Shown: positions 34,901 through 37,468 of the stretch, in pieces | Layout: every line of letters begins with the position of its first letter | Numbering within the stretch: position 1 is the first letter of the stretch | Origin: Isoetes engelmannii | Taxonomy: Eukaryota > Streptophyta > Lycopodiopsida > Isoetales > Isoetaceae | Reading direction: 5' to 3' | Length of the DNA: 37,468 nucleotides | Assembly: GCA_011763485.2 (NCBI GenBank) | Contig: JAANSK020222194.1 | Coordinates: forward strand, 1-37,468 | The notes under the pieces: generated by a model | What the model saw: only the letters and a program-made list of their open reading frames with translations | What the model was told of the DNA's origin: nothing | Database searches by the model: none | Position numbers and translations under genes: made by a program

Positions 34901-37468
34901 TGAAAATGCTTAATCGTTAACTGTATCATTGGTTGGGAGTACACAAGAGCTTTTAGGTTCTGCGAAGCTTTAGGTTTATGATTGTTTTCTCATTTTGAGC
35001 AGTATTTAAAATCATGTTTGCTTTGTCCTTTTTCAGGACTAACAGATCTTTCATTGACCTTATAGGAAATTGTGCGTCAGTTTGGAATATGATTTTGGAA
35101 GCTCAGCATCTGCGACGAAGGTTGTTCGACTCTTTGTACCTTATTGGATCTCAAATGTGGCAGCGCTACCCCTTGCTTATCGCCTTGTAGAGCTTGATCC
35201 AAATTATAATGCAAGTCCTGATTCGTCTTGGATGTCAAAGGCTGCCAAAATTGCAAAGCAGTCTGGGCAGCGTCCAACATCTGGCAATTTTAAAATACAG
35301 CTGCACAAGGTAGTGCGATCACTTGAAGCTGTAGAAGATTCAGGTGGTATTCCAATAATGCTTTCACCACATTTTCCAAACCCACTATCCCCTCGGAATG
35401 AGGATAACCTGCTGTCACCACGGCTGGGATTTTCAGTTGCCCTTAGACAAAGCAATACTTTTTACAGTGGATTATCCTTCCGTGACTTCGAAGATAGTGT
35501 AAGAGATTTTGCTGAAACAGCTAAAAGCCAATGGGTATTGTGAGACTATAAATTTTATGATGGTATTGATGCAGAAAGAGCGGGTTGCGCTTAAAGCAGA
35601 AGATGAGAAAGGCCATTACTACAAGCTATCAGTCTTGCTTGATTTATCGTCAGAGCGAACAAAGGTTTGTATTTTGCTACTGGTGTTGCATGATACATCA
35701 TCTTCATGACATAGGATGCAGCAATGAAAGACAACAACGGGAAAATTCTGTTCATATAATCACAGTTTTTTACAAGGGAAAGCACCATGTATGTATGTAC
35801 TACAAGAAAGTAAAGTGATTAGGCTGGAAACAAGAGGTGAAGTAGAGTCGGCAGGTTAGCATGACGTTGTCAATGAAAGCTAAATCAGCATAATAGTGCT
35901 CCATCCCTTAACTTCCAACTTTCTGTTTTGTTCATTTTAGCTTTATGCGGAGTCTGAAGCAGAGGGAGTTCCCCTCGTCATTTAGAGATGATTATAAAGT
36001 CCACGAGCTATTTTCACCACCCCATCAATTTAATTAGATTAGCAAAGTGTGTCTTTGGAAAATGTCGTCCATTTGCATTTGGTCAAATCATTGATTAGAT
36101 TAAAATTTTTGGGTTAAGTCCTCAATTTCTTGATTATGTGATTGGTTCCCAAAGCAAGTTATTCCTCCTGTGACTATTTGTTCGTTTTTTAATTCCAGAT
36201 TGTACATGTTCAGCCACATACTCTGTACATTAACAGGCTAGGACGCAGACTGCAATTGCGTCAACATAATTTACAACATGAGGAGCTGTTACATCCGAAT
36301 GAACCTGCCAAAACGTTTTTGTGGTGGTCCATCCTTGAACCAGAGGTCTTGAAGGTACTATTCATATCTTGCTGGTGTAGGGAATTTATGATGGGAAGGT
36401 ACTTCTAATAAATACTCTTACCAGTTCTCTAGCATAAAATAGAGCTGCAAAAGCAAATTTTTAATCCGGTACTTAAAGAACCTTTATGTTTACACTAAGC
36501 GCTTAATACAGAGAATAATGGATACATGTTCAGTTCAATTTCTCTCTAGCATAAAATAGAGTTGTAAAAGCAAATTTTTAATCTGGTACCTAAAAAACCT
36601 TTATGTTTACACTAAGCTTTTAATACAGCGAATAATGTATACATTTTCAGTTCAATTTCTTAGGATTTCCTTTAAAAGGCCACTGGCATGTGAGTTGTGT
36701 TTCTTTCAAGAACACATATTACAAGCGCGAGTAGCAGAATTCATGTAATGTAAATAGATATATGTATTTTGCTGCTGGTTGATAAGCCTACCTTGATGGC
36801 TGCTGCAGATACGTCTTGATGGCTATAGATGGAGTCATCCTTTCGGTATTAGCATTGAGGGGATAATGCATGTTAGTCTATGGAATGAACTGGGAACTAA
36901 AAAGTTCATTGTTCGAACTGAAGTACGAAGTGGAGGGAAACAGTCAGACACTCTGGTCATCTTCAGGCATGTCTCCACCCATGGACCATACAGGTGAGTT
37001 CCATTACATAAGTTATATGACATATTCAATTGCTATCTATCTCAGGATTACGGTATTTATAGGATTGAAAATAAGTCTTTCATACACAAGTTATATGACA
37101 TAATTAATTGCTTTCTAACTCAGGATTATGGTATTTATAGGATTGAGAACAAGTCTTCTGGCCTTCCATTTTGTTTTCGTCAGGCAGGTGGTGATCATGA
37201 GTCTTGGCAGTTATTATCGCCCTGCTCAGCGATGTCTTTTGCATGGGAAGATTTGCAACGGGAGAAACGTCTTGAGATCCTTATCGATGGAGCAGATCCT
37301 CGGACATCACGAACATACAATATTGACGAGGATGCTGATCATCAACCTTTCCCGACACAAAGAGGGCCTACAGCATCACTGCATGTTGCCGTATTTCAGG
37401 ATGGAGCAGTTAGAGTTGTTAAAGTCTCAGACTGGACGCCAAGTAGTTCTGGACTTGAACTTATATGT
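1824..37468 (+). CDS. VPS13: VPS13-like bridge lipid-transfer protein (PH-domain type), 56 exons, 3' end outside window
   Basis: The conceptual join gives 3,608 codons with no internal stop, and phase is consistent at every junction. Exons: 1824-1838, 2295-2376, 3211-3314, 3648-3743, 3817-3864, 3945-4001, 4138-4238, 4351-4468, 4549-4650, 4721-4912, 8119-8279, 8695-8853, 8926-9012, 9100-9442, 9645-9749, 9923-10018, 10095-10162, 10305-10428, 10514-10750, 10822-11046, 11124-11233, 11297-11393, 14504-14602, 14681-14809, 15538-15606, 15680-16111, 16254-16556, 16680-16811, 18352-18465, 18543-18727, 19271-19379, 19448-19591, 19674-19982, 20062-20700, 20827-21027, 21477-21580, 21648-21940, 22023-22107, 22169-22486, 22553-22918, 23001-23319, 23391-23549, 23668-23831, 23896-24079, 24161-24421, 32605-32814, 32898-32952, 33088-33257, 33333-33866, 33937-34677, 34744-34820, 35066-35498, 35575-35664, 36199-36354, 36809-36993, 37141-37468. 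Domain order is chorein N-terminus, PH (about residues 837-942), WRP..PGY/VAB-like repeats (about 2000-2400), C2 (about 2604-2740), SHR-BD-like (from about 3220). VPS13 proteins move phospholipids between membranes at contact sites. Targeting in this plant is inferred only. Confidence 0.93.
1839..3210 (+). other. introns 1 and 2 of VPS13 (with exon 2 between)
   Basis: Intron 1 (1839-2294) ends in a long pyrimidine tract, with about 16 T's before TTTCCAG. Intron 2 (2377-3210) has a GTCTGC donor and a AAACAG acceptor. An open frame at about 2732-2986 within intron 2, rich in W, F, Y and K and including FFQGVMYWLV, looks more coding-like than its surroundings but is not identified. No transposon is recognised here. 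Confidence 0.6.
5580..7787 (-). mobile_element. antisense gag-only LTR retrotransposon relic (copia-like)
   Basis: Read on the minus strand, a truncated 5' LTR (7787-7642) is followed by a degenerate initiator-tRNA primer-binding site, TGGTATCATGG (7641-7631). Then come a leader of about 600 nt, a broken gag frame (7007-5889) and a 3' LTR (5792-5580, starting TGTTAGAC). Both LTRs share the exact 27-base block at 7761-7787 and 5666-5692. The gag remnant runs directly to the 3' LTR with no protease, integrase or reverse transcriptase. The LTR and leader match the modules at 24705-25460 (+) and 31081-31888 (-), so this is one family. It is either a gag-only non-autonomous element (TR-GAG-like) or a deletion derivative. 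Confidence 0.75.
5889..7007 (-). pseudogene. broken copia-type gag
   Basis: The likely start is the ATG at 7007-7005 (minus), giving MARFSSPSAQKVYQ and then NYEEWRFHMTWSLISQGL, the classic copia gag N-terminal pattern (NY..W...M...L...GL). The frame is interrupted repeatedly, with pieces at 7082-6837, 6871-6533, 6536-6345 and 6110-5889. Two separate segments carry a similar LW..L...F.Q motif (GLWQPLRSQFGQ and ELWDSLQLRFEQ), suggesting an internal duplication in gag. A short region near 6070-5990 resembles a decayed zinc-knuckle and linker segment. It is not translatable as one protein. Confidence 0.65.
8119..11046 (+). CDS. VPS13: VPS13 exons 11-20: bridge segment before the PH domain
   Basis: These exons encode residues 306-840. 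Exon 11 gives VHYRPLVPV and WWLYA, the RP...WW.YA block of VPS13. Exon 12 gives WFRFSWEK and LRRRYVQLYASSW. Exon 12/13 gives ILLWRLLAHAKVE. Exon 13 ends in a lysine/tryptophan patch (KKGSWWPFG). Two donors fit exon 13 in the same phase: GTCTGG after 9012, used here, or GTAGCT after 9030, which adds six residues. Exons 15-18 hold LSPCHVT, ALETAAALQ and FSIDLDLDAPKVRIP. Exons 19-20 hold RCGMSIILDQ and LGLHFSPARY. Small introns are 70-90 nt; intron 11 (8280-8694, donor GTCTGG) is 415 nt and intron 14 is 202 nt, both without recognisable content. Confidence 0.92.
11124..14602 (+). CDS. VPS13: VPS13 exons 21-23: pleckstrin-homology domain
   Basis: The exons are 11124-11233, 11297-11393 and 14504-14602 (residues 841-942). 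The strand pattern is EWQTCWIALAGPYLYVLES, then YGKQVVEIPP, then AIILKLEDEE and TSWLRYLTLAIYRAS, with the PH C-terminal helix containing the invariant tryptophan. The inserted PH domain separates the plant PH-type VPS13 from other plant VPS13 proteins and from animal or fungal ones; it probably contributes to membrane targeting. Intron 21 (11234-11296, 63 nt) begins GCAAGC: phase (tgg ag + c) allows no GT donor, so it is a GC-AG intron. Intron 22 (3,110 nt) interrupts the domain before the last strand and carries LINE fragments. Confidence 0.9.
11533..13030 (-). mobile_element. degenerate LINE 3' fragment, copy A (antisense)
   Basis: The block is collinear with copy B at 27728-28904. Shared landmarks are the 3' end (11533-11600 against 27735-27790), the CTATGAGCAGTCAT block (near 11969 against 28133), the AAATGTTCCTCA block (near 12088 against 28275) and the CCTTGGCTGTCATGTCC block (12774 against 28848). 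On the minus strand it once coded the last part of a LINE reverse transcriptase ORF, but stops and indels now break it. It carries a 69-bp tandem duplication (12268-12336 and 12337-12405). Copy A extends further 5' than copy B. Its 3' end runs into a CT/TTTC microsatellite rather than poly(A). Confidence 0.75.
13830..14195 (-). mobile_element. degenerate LINE fragment, copy C (antisense)
   Basis: The stretch 13918-14060 is a decayed relative of the part of copies A and B that codes the cysteine/histidine motif region, including AAAGATGAAATGTTCCTCAG. The minus-strand frame 14190-13963 reads LPGHLDTDLPKKMRFSWGQL, which parallels RPGYLNIHLAHKVRHAIGKL in copy B. Boundaries are approximate, and divergence is greater than between A and B. 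Confidence 0.55.
14681..16811 (+). CDS. VPS13: VPS13 exons 24-28: middle bridge segment
   Basis: These exons encode residues 943-1297. Exon 24 follows the PH domain (RQLLLFVAGQLNELCICISG). Exons 25-26 give LLELQAHGGK then VNLLQRPYD and LHTLKIEDKLQG; the rest of exon 26 is an acidic, probably disordered loop (DEDQEVLLKDF, then DFGGTSYEASP). Exon 27 gives MAKLDFFCNRPTVVALIDFG and GLLGRGKSRVVF. Exon 28 gives GTLGNLRVC and WLCDIRDPTCGSL. Intron 24 (14810-15537, 728 nt) contains a short imperfect direct repeat (14993-15046) and nothing else recognisable. Exon 26's donor is GTTGTG, fixed by phase and by the exon 27 match. Confidence 0.91.
16812..18351 (+). other. intron 28 of VPS13 (1,540 nt)
   Basis: The donor is GTAAAA and the acceptor is CATGCAG. 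It contains an imperfect palindromic motif, CCTTATATTCATAAGGCTT, twice (about 17008-17026 and 17043-17061). Open frames here are short and unrecognised. The composition could be old transposon sequence, but I could not match it to the other relics in the window. Confidence 0.7.
18352..21580 (+). CDS. VPS13: VPS13 exons 29-36: bridge segment
   Basis: These exons encode residues 1298-1898. Landmarks are YDYSLAGKLSAVRIVFLYKF (exon 29), VVDKVGG and ALKLDLSMDTPTIIMPR (exon 30), MQLDLGHLQLSNKFEWRG (exon 31), IGKPMIQEACGL and VVRSLRDVFRKVPQ (exon 32), LRAVISDKEYLVITDCA (exon 33), and LPKLLIVDLRPGIKPEMRLM and RPRLLVVVDFLLAITEF (exon 34). The alternation of short beta strands with charged turns is typical of the RBG groove. 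Exon 34 (639 nt) is the second longest exon in the window. Intron 30 (18728-19270) is 543 nt with no recognised element; intron 31 has a GTCTGA donor; intron 35 holds a tandem duplication. Confidence 0.92.
21090..21395. repeat. imperfect ~153-bp tandem duplication in intron 35
   Basis: The blocks CTCAAGTCGATAA (21097 and 21250), AGAG.AACTTCT, TAATTAAT, GAGCAGCAGGG or GAACAGCAGGGG, CTTATGCATTTT and GG.GTTACAAACAT recur in order with a 153-bp offset. Similarity is about 75-80 percent by eye, so this is older than the 61-bp duplication upstream of the gene. It lies between exon 35 (ends 21027) and exon 36 (starts 21477). Confidence 0.85.
21648..23319 (+). CDS. VPS13: VPS13 exons 37-41: WRP..PGY (VAB/DUF946-like) repeat region
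   Basis: These exons encode residues 1899-2359. After a bridge stretch (ILVLDPLDISAEYV), several repeats of a WxPxxPxGYxxLGxxV type appear: FWRPHAPPGYVILNDCAT (exons 38-39), VWLPIAPAGYVTLGCVVERG (exon 39), IWRPIPLPGYAIIGDTLVEG (exons 40-41) and WFPVAPTGYVALGCIV (exon 41). In the VPS13 family this beta-propeller-like module recruits adaptors carrying PxP motifs and sets which organelle the bridge docks on. Exon 40 also carries a serine-rich loop (SQSRSSSSWNRSPSSTS). All introns here are 61-82 nt. Confidence 0.91.
23391..24421 (+). CDS. VPS13: VPS13 exons 42-45: bridge continuation and start of C2 domain
   Basis: These exons encode residues 2360-2615. Exon 42 has ADLKKPPPRLAYSLAE. Exon 43 has TPLMDTTLTGVNLAAHG and ESWEPLIEPFDGIV, the W-EPLIEP signature of VPS13. 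Exon 44 has VTAANTVNINI. Exon 45 has LYRNLYLRTNHANIQ and ends with the first C2 strand, RQFVAVHVIEAK. Two acceptors six bases apart fit exon 45 in frame (TTTAG before 24161 or ATGCAG before 24167), so the residues MQ may be optional. The next exon lies 8.2 kb away. Confidence 0.91.
24705..25460 (+). mobile_element. LTR plus leader remnant, sense copy of the antisense family
   Basis: The LTR-like stretch 24705-24838 contains TTATGATGACGTCAC and CTTGTTGCTGACATGGCAT. Both match the minus-strand LTR at 31693-31888 and the LTR at 5580-5792. It is followed by a decayed primer-binding site, TGGTATGCGAGC (24839-24850). The leader then aligns with the antisense leaders: GATTGGCTTTCCAACAAG near 24924 (against about 7565 minus), TTTTCTGGTAAAATCTTCAA near 25016 (against about 31509 minus), and GAACTGAAGTTATGGTCC near 25395 (against about 7268 minus). 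No gag or pol follows. Confidence 0.65.
25461..26384. mobile_element. degenerate retroelement DNA with a primer-binding-site-like motif
   Basis: TGGTATCATAGCC at 25583-25595 follows TTCTAGCA and resembles the junction between a copia LTR end and its primer-binding site. The minus strand near 26210-26080 can be read as a gag-like stretch (DLWEEILRYPSFGNN), but it is too decayed for a firm call. An A-run at about 26036-26050 might be an old tail. Boundaries are uncertain. Confidence 0.35.
26481..26755 (+). repeat. tandem duplication of the copia primer-binding-site region
   Basis: CTAGATCATAAGTTTCATCA followed by TGGTATCAGAGCC occurs at 26485-26517 and again at 26631-26663 (offset 146). The downstream block GAGAAATTTGACAAGACCGG also recurs (26543 and 26704). 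The larger offset of the second block, 161, is due to a 16-bp duplication of GGGTGGCTAAAATCA inside copy 2. The element therefore carries two potential tRNA primer sites. Confidence 0.9.
27052..27727 (+). pseudogene. broken copia gag
   Basis: The ATG at 27052 opens MDSTKFNKPNAILKGANYHQ and W, then a copia gag N-terminus ending at an in-frame TAA (27181). The frame resumes at about 27228-27496 (FFLRDELHSLRL, SKAKEIKSKLDD, ISALLRGLFVGYQPFI), which is the conserved gag core. A third piece (27530-27727) is serine and lysine rich. The zinc knuckle expected next is missing: the LINE insertion at 27728 falls there, and the copia sequence resumes beyond it with RLKKEAKAAAAGK. Confidence 0.8.
27728..28904 (-). 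mobile_element. LINE 3' fragment, copy B, nested in the copia element
   Basis: This is a 5'-truncated non-LTR retrotransposon on the minus strand. Its 5' end (near 28904) starts inside the reverse transcriptase C-terminal region (ALYGGLMWGLDM, then IVLAEFSATPLQLDAAFQ). One frameshift near 28600-28560 separates it from the downstream frame 28684-27929. The 3' end reads ATATAATCTTTCTTTCTT on the minus strand, so it ends in short TTTC repeats, not poly(A). The copia reading on either side (gag before, protease linker after) shows that the LINE inserted into an already integrated copia element. Confidence 0.82.
27929..28684 (-). pseudogene. LINE ORF2 C-terminal fragment with CCHC motif
   Basis: This is a 251-codon open stretch, the longest unspliced frame in the window outside host exons apart from none comparable. 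It contains ELLYISRTWITPSNLPTKMQ, RPGYLNIHLAHKVRHAIGKL and a zinc-binding-like motif CX2CX9HX4C (C123, C126, H136, C141; KLCQLNVIEPEEHF between) followed by PVYYEIRGRFHCLF. This arrangement is typical after the reverse transcriptase in plant LINE ORF2 proteins. The N-terminal 20-30 residues belong to a shifted frame; the true upstream frame continues at 28967-28521, of which only the part below about 28904 is LINE. It is a fragment without catalytic domains, so it is not functional. Confidence 0.75.
28905..29340 (+). pseudogene. copia protease region remnant
   Basis: The sequence after the nested LINE reads RLKKEAKAAAAGK, then WYLDSGAISHMTGKRKYF, where DSG is the aspartic protease active-site motif of copia elements. 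This is followed by GGRVKFADN and a stop (29195-29197), then GKGEVTC and YVKDVLYIP, the end of the protease domain. The catalytic DSG survives, but the frame is broken and no complete protease is encoded. Confidence 0.78.
29440..30120 (+). pseudogene. copia integrase remnant with DD35E residues retained
   Basis: Motifs in order are YGHLS and CDACNLGKQ (decayed HHCC zinc finger with GKQ), HCDVCK (first catalytic Asp, codon 29671), YFCTFIDDHSRMTWVYPL, FRCDNGGNY (second Asp, codon 29850), then SAPYCLQQNVIDECKN (Glu, codon 29958), and LSFWGEAVKTAVFLLNR. The second Asp and the Glu are 36 codons apart, the copia DD35E spacing. An in-frame stop at 29770-29772 and a frameshift near 29790-29835 split the domain; the reading ends near KGQTPFES, where the sequence jumps into the far end of reverse transcriptase. 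Confidence 0.82.
30127..30706 (+). pseudogene. copia reverse transcriptase end and RNase H remnant
   Basis: The first part is the region after the reverse transcriptase core (MTDCTVAKQPMEPCLKLS, DATLYHSLLGGLIYLTVTKP, SHWQAAKRVLAYLKGT). The reverse transcriptase core itself is missing. At about 30375-30385 the reading jumps and shifts frame to the end of RNase H (LAKLFAELGFD, HCDNQSILQLANNPVFHP, HVPTSDQLADLFTKPLAG). The middle of RNase H, with the DADWAG and EAEY-type catalytic motifs, is absent. It cannot encode an active enzyme. Confidence 0.82.
30723..30923 (+). repeat. polypurine tract and partial 3' LTR of the copia element
   Basis: GGAGAGGA (30723-30730) is directly followed by TGACAG, as expected for second-strand priming next to a 5'-TG LTR end. 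The LTR-like stretch contains GTGCTGACATGGCA (30769-30782), similar to the other LTR family in this window, and ends at the block shared with the 5' side (CACATATGTGACTATCCTTT). A matching terminal ...TCATCA end is not found, so it is truncated. Confidence 0.6.
31081..31888 (-). mobile_element. antisense LTR-PBS-leader module without coding sequence
   Basis: On the minus strand, a near-complete LTR of 196 bp (31888-31693) starts TGTTAGAA and ends TCATCA. It contains a TATA-like TTCTTATATAGG. It is followed at once by an intact primer-binding site TGGTATCAGAGC (31692-31681) and about 600 nt of leader homologous to 7115-7630 (minus) and 24850-25460 (plus). The shared leader block is near 31485-31520 (TCTGGTAAAATCTTCAA on the minus strand). 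No gag, pol or second LTR follows, so it is a truncated insertion or a coding-free derivative. Confidence 0.75.
31889..32340 (-). mobile_element. second antisense LTR-leader-like module
   Basis: On the minus strand, a possible LTR (about 32340-32164) carries the 14-bp perfect palindrome TCCTATATATAGGA (32255-32268), a likely TATA region. It ends near AAGCATTACA, beside a degenerate primer site TATCAGAGCC (about 32159-32150). Leader-like sequence fills 32149-31889, up to the 5' end of the neighbouring LTR. The arrangement suggests the 31693-31888 LTR inserted into, or recombined with, this older relative. Confidence 0.5.
32605..33257 (+). CDS. VPS13: VPS13 exons 46-48: C2 domain
   Basis: The exons are 32605-32814, 32898-32952 and 33088-33257 (residues 2616-2760). 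With the strand at the end of exon 45 they form a C2 fold: DVYALDDGHCPEFLCALRLV, QSARSRCVRS, SARWNEVFIFEVFPE (the W-NE.F.FE C2 core), LEIVVTNQGAR and KGEVVGILSLPI. Family C2 domains bind membranes, some with calcium. Here ALDDGH keeps an acidic pair in loop 1, but a full set of calcium-binding aspartates is not evident. The 8.2-kb transposon-filled intron 45 separates strand 1 from the rest, so correct splicing of it is needed for an intact C2 fold. Confidence 0.9.
33333..34820 (+). CDS. VPS13: VPS13 exons 49-51: post-C2 region
   Basis: These exons encode residues 2761-3211. Exon 49 (534 nt) has INLWFSLSPDGPWDGVRSSL, HKVAIDITMKQGHKHATFRS and FNRNKMPLEVCICPVDF. Exon 50 (741 nt, the longest exon) has LPSGWIWTSEWTVDKSG and DGWFYGPDFDNL, an arginine cluster (VRRRRWVRSRQHVPRSRR), PGLSIALPVN, CVQVRPYV and LKLENLLPCNAEYIIWE. 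The LP.GW.W...W and RRRRW.R.R patterns recur across the VPS13 family in this position. Exon 51 has LPRHFWMFHQETQ. The donors are GTCTTG (exon 49), GTATGT and GTAAAT. Confidence 0.92.
35066..36354 (+). CDS. VPS13: VPS13 exons 52-54: SHR-BD-like region
   Basis: The exons are 35066-35498, 35575-35664 and 36199-36354. Exon 52 uses the acceptor CTTATAG at 35065: an upstream in-frame stop at 35055-35057 excludes the CAG at 35038. It gives VVRLFVPYWISNVAALPLAYRLVE, the SHR-BD opening. I place its donor at GTAAGA (35499), giving a 76-nt intron; reading on to 35534 would leave a 40-nt intron, below the usual plant minimum. Exon 53 gives KERVALKAEDEKGHYYKLSV and exon 54 gives VHVQPHTLYINRLG. SHR-BD takes its name from the SHORT-ROOT-binding protein SHRUBBY. 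Intron 53 (35665-36198, 534 nt) holds no recognised element. Confidence 0.9.
36355..36808 (+). repeat. intron 54, built around a 2 x 117 bp tandem duplication
   Basis: Copy 1 is about 36426-36542 and copy 2 about 36543-36660, offset 117 bp. Both start TCTCTAGCATAAAATAGAG and end CAGTTCAATTTCT, with roughly 10 mismatches between them. Flanking intron sequence is unique. The donor of exon 54 is GTACTA (36355) and the next acceptor is GCTGCAG (36808). Confidence 0.92.
36809..37468 (+). CDS. VPS13: VPS13 exons 55-56 (gene continues beyond the window)
   Basis: The exons are 36809-36993 and 37141 to the window edge. They give LDGYRWSHPFGISIEG, VRSGGKQSDTLVIFRHVSTH, then GPYRIENKSSGLPFCFRQ, SWQLLSPCSAMSFAWED and VRVVKVSDWTP. 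PYRIEN.S and F.WED are strongly conserved in the family. A 78-bp tandem duplication covers the end of intron 55 and the first bases of exon 56, so a second usable acceptor exists at 37062. The sequence ends on a codon boundary with the frame open. The expected C-terminal ATG_C/VPS13_C part is not in this window. Confidence 0.92.
37004..37159 (+). repeat. 78-bp tandem duplication spanning the intron 55 3' splice site
   Basis: 37004-37081 and 37082-37159 are near copies. Each contains AAGTTATATGACATA, an AATTGCT-T-T-ACTCAGGATTA-like block, GGTATTTATAG (3' splice site) and GATTGA-AA-AAGTCTT (start of exon 56). The copies differ at about 10 positions. The downstream copy supplies the acceptor used in the model (exon starts 37141); the upstream copy places an equivalent acceptor at 37062, with exon start 37063. 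Confidence 0.93.

Noticed and set aside
35499-35574. Exon 52 extending to 35534 with a 40-nt intron
   Set aside because: A 40-nt intron is shorter than plant introns normally are. The GTAAGA donor at 35499 gives a 76-nt intron and a better family match (FEDS-KERVALKA).
35941-35985. Extra coding exon after CATTTTAG (LYAESEAEGVPLVI)
   Set aside because: It reaches a stop at once, has no donor in frame, and exons 53 and 54 already join in phase to give the conserved ERTKIVHVQPHT.
1-37468. Splitting the window into several genes
   Set aside because: All recognised exons are on one strand, in the order of one VPS13 protein, with consistent phases across even the longest introns. No internal stop plus new start is needed.
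1-37468. CRISPR arrays, tRNA or rRNA genes, bacterial-type operons
   Set aside because: There are no regularly spaced repeats, no tRNA-like cloverleaf that I could see and no rRNA sequence. The tRNA-like signals are retroelement primer-binding sites.

Overview
The window is nuclear DNA of a land plant. Almost all of it (1824 to the right edge) is one intron-rich gene on the + strand. I reassembled 56 coding exons by matching splice sites, reading phase and protein similarity. The joined reading frame is about 10.8 kb (3,608 codons), open throughout, and still open at the window end. It encodes a plant VPS13, a very large bridge-like lipid-transfer protein. It matches the pleckstrin-homology type (Arabidopsis VPS13M1, At4g17140, compared from memory, not by search). 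The plant assignment rests on that orthology, the short 60-90 nt introns and the plant-type copia and LINE relics. The species cannot be named.

Layout: 1-1823 is upstream sequence with a perfect 61-bp tandem duplication and a weak TATA candidate. 1824-4912 holds exons 1-10 (N-terminal chorein region), starting with a 15-nt first coding exon. 4913-8118 is intron 10, filled mainly by an antisense, gag-only LTR retrotransposon relic. 8119-11046 holds exons 11-20. 11124-14602 holds exons 21-23 (PH domain), split by a GC-AG intron and by a 3.1-kb intron carrying two antisense LINE fragments. 14681-24421 holds exons 24-45 (middle of the bridge, then the WRP..PGY repeat region). 24422-32604 is the 8.2-kb intron 45. 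It lies inside the C2 domain and is a graveyard of nested retroelements: a sense copia element broken by an antisense LINE, plus LTR-leader modules of one family in both orientations. 32605-37468 holds exons 46-56 (rest of C2, then SHR-BD-like region). Roughly the last 700-800 residues expected of the family (ATG_C/VPS13_C end) lie beyond the right edge.

The host gene looks intact. The transposons are all degraded and sit in introns, mostly antisense. The most unusual signals are short two-copy tandem duplications in introns. One duplicates the 3' splice site of intron 55 and leaves a 26-codon open in-frame alternative. Others are the GC-AG intron, a run of GTC-type donors, and a retroelement with two copies of its primer-binding site. 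I found no RNA gene, CRISPR array or second intact protein-coding gene.
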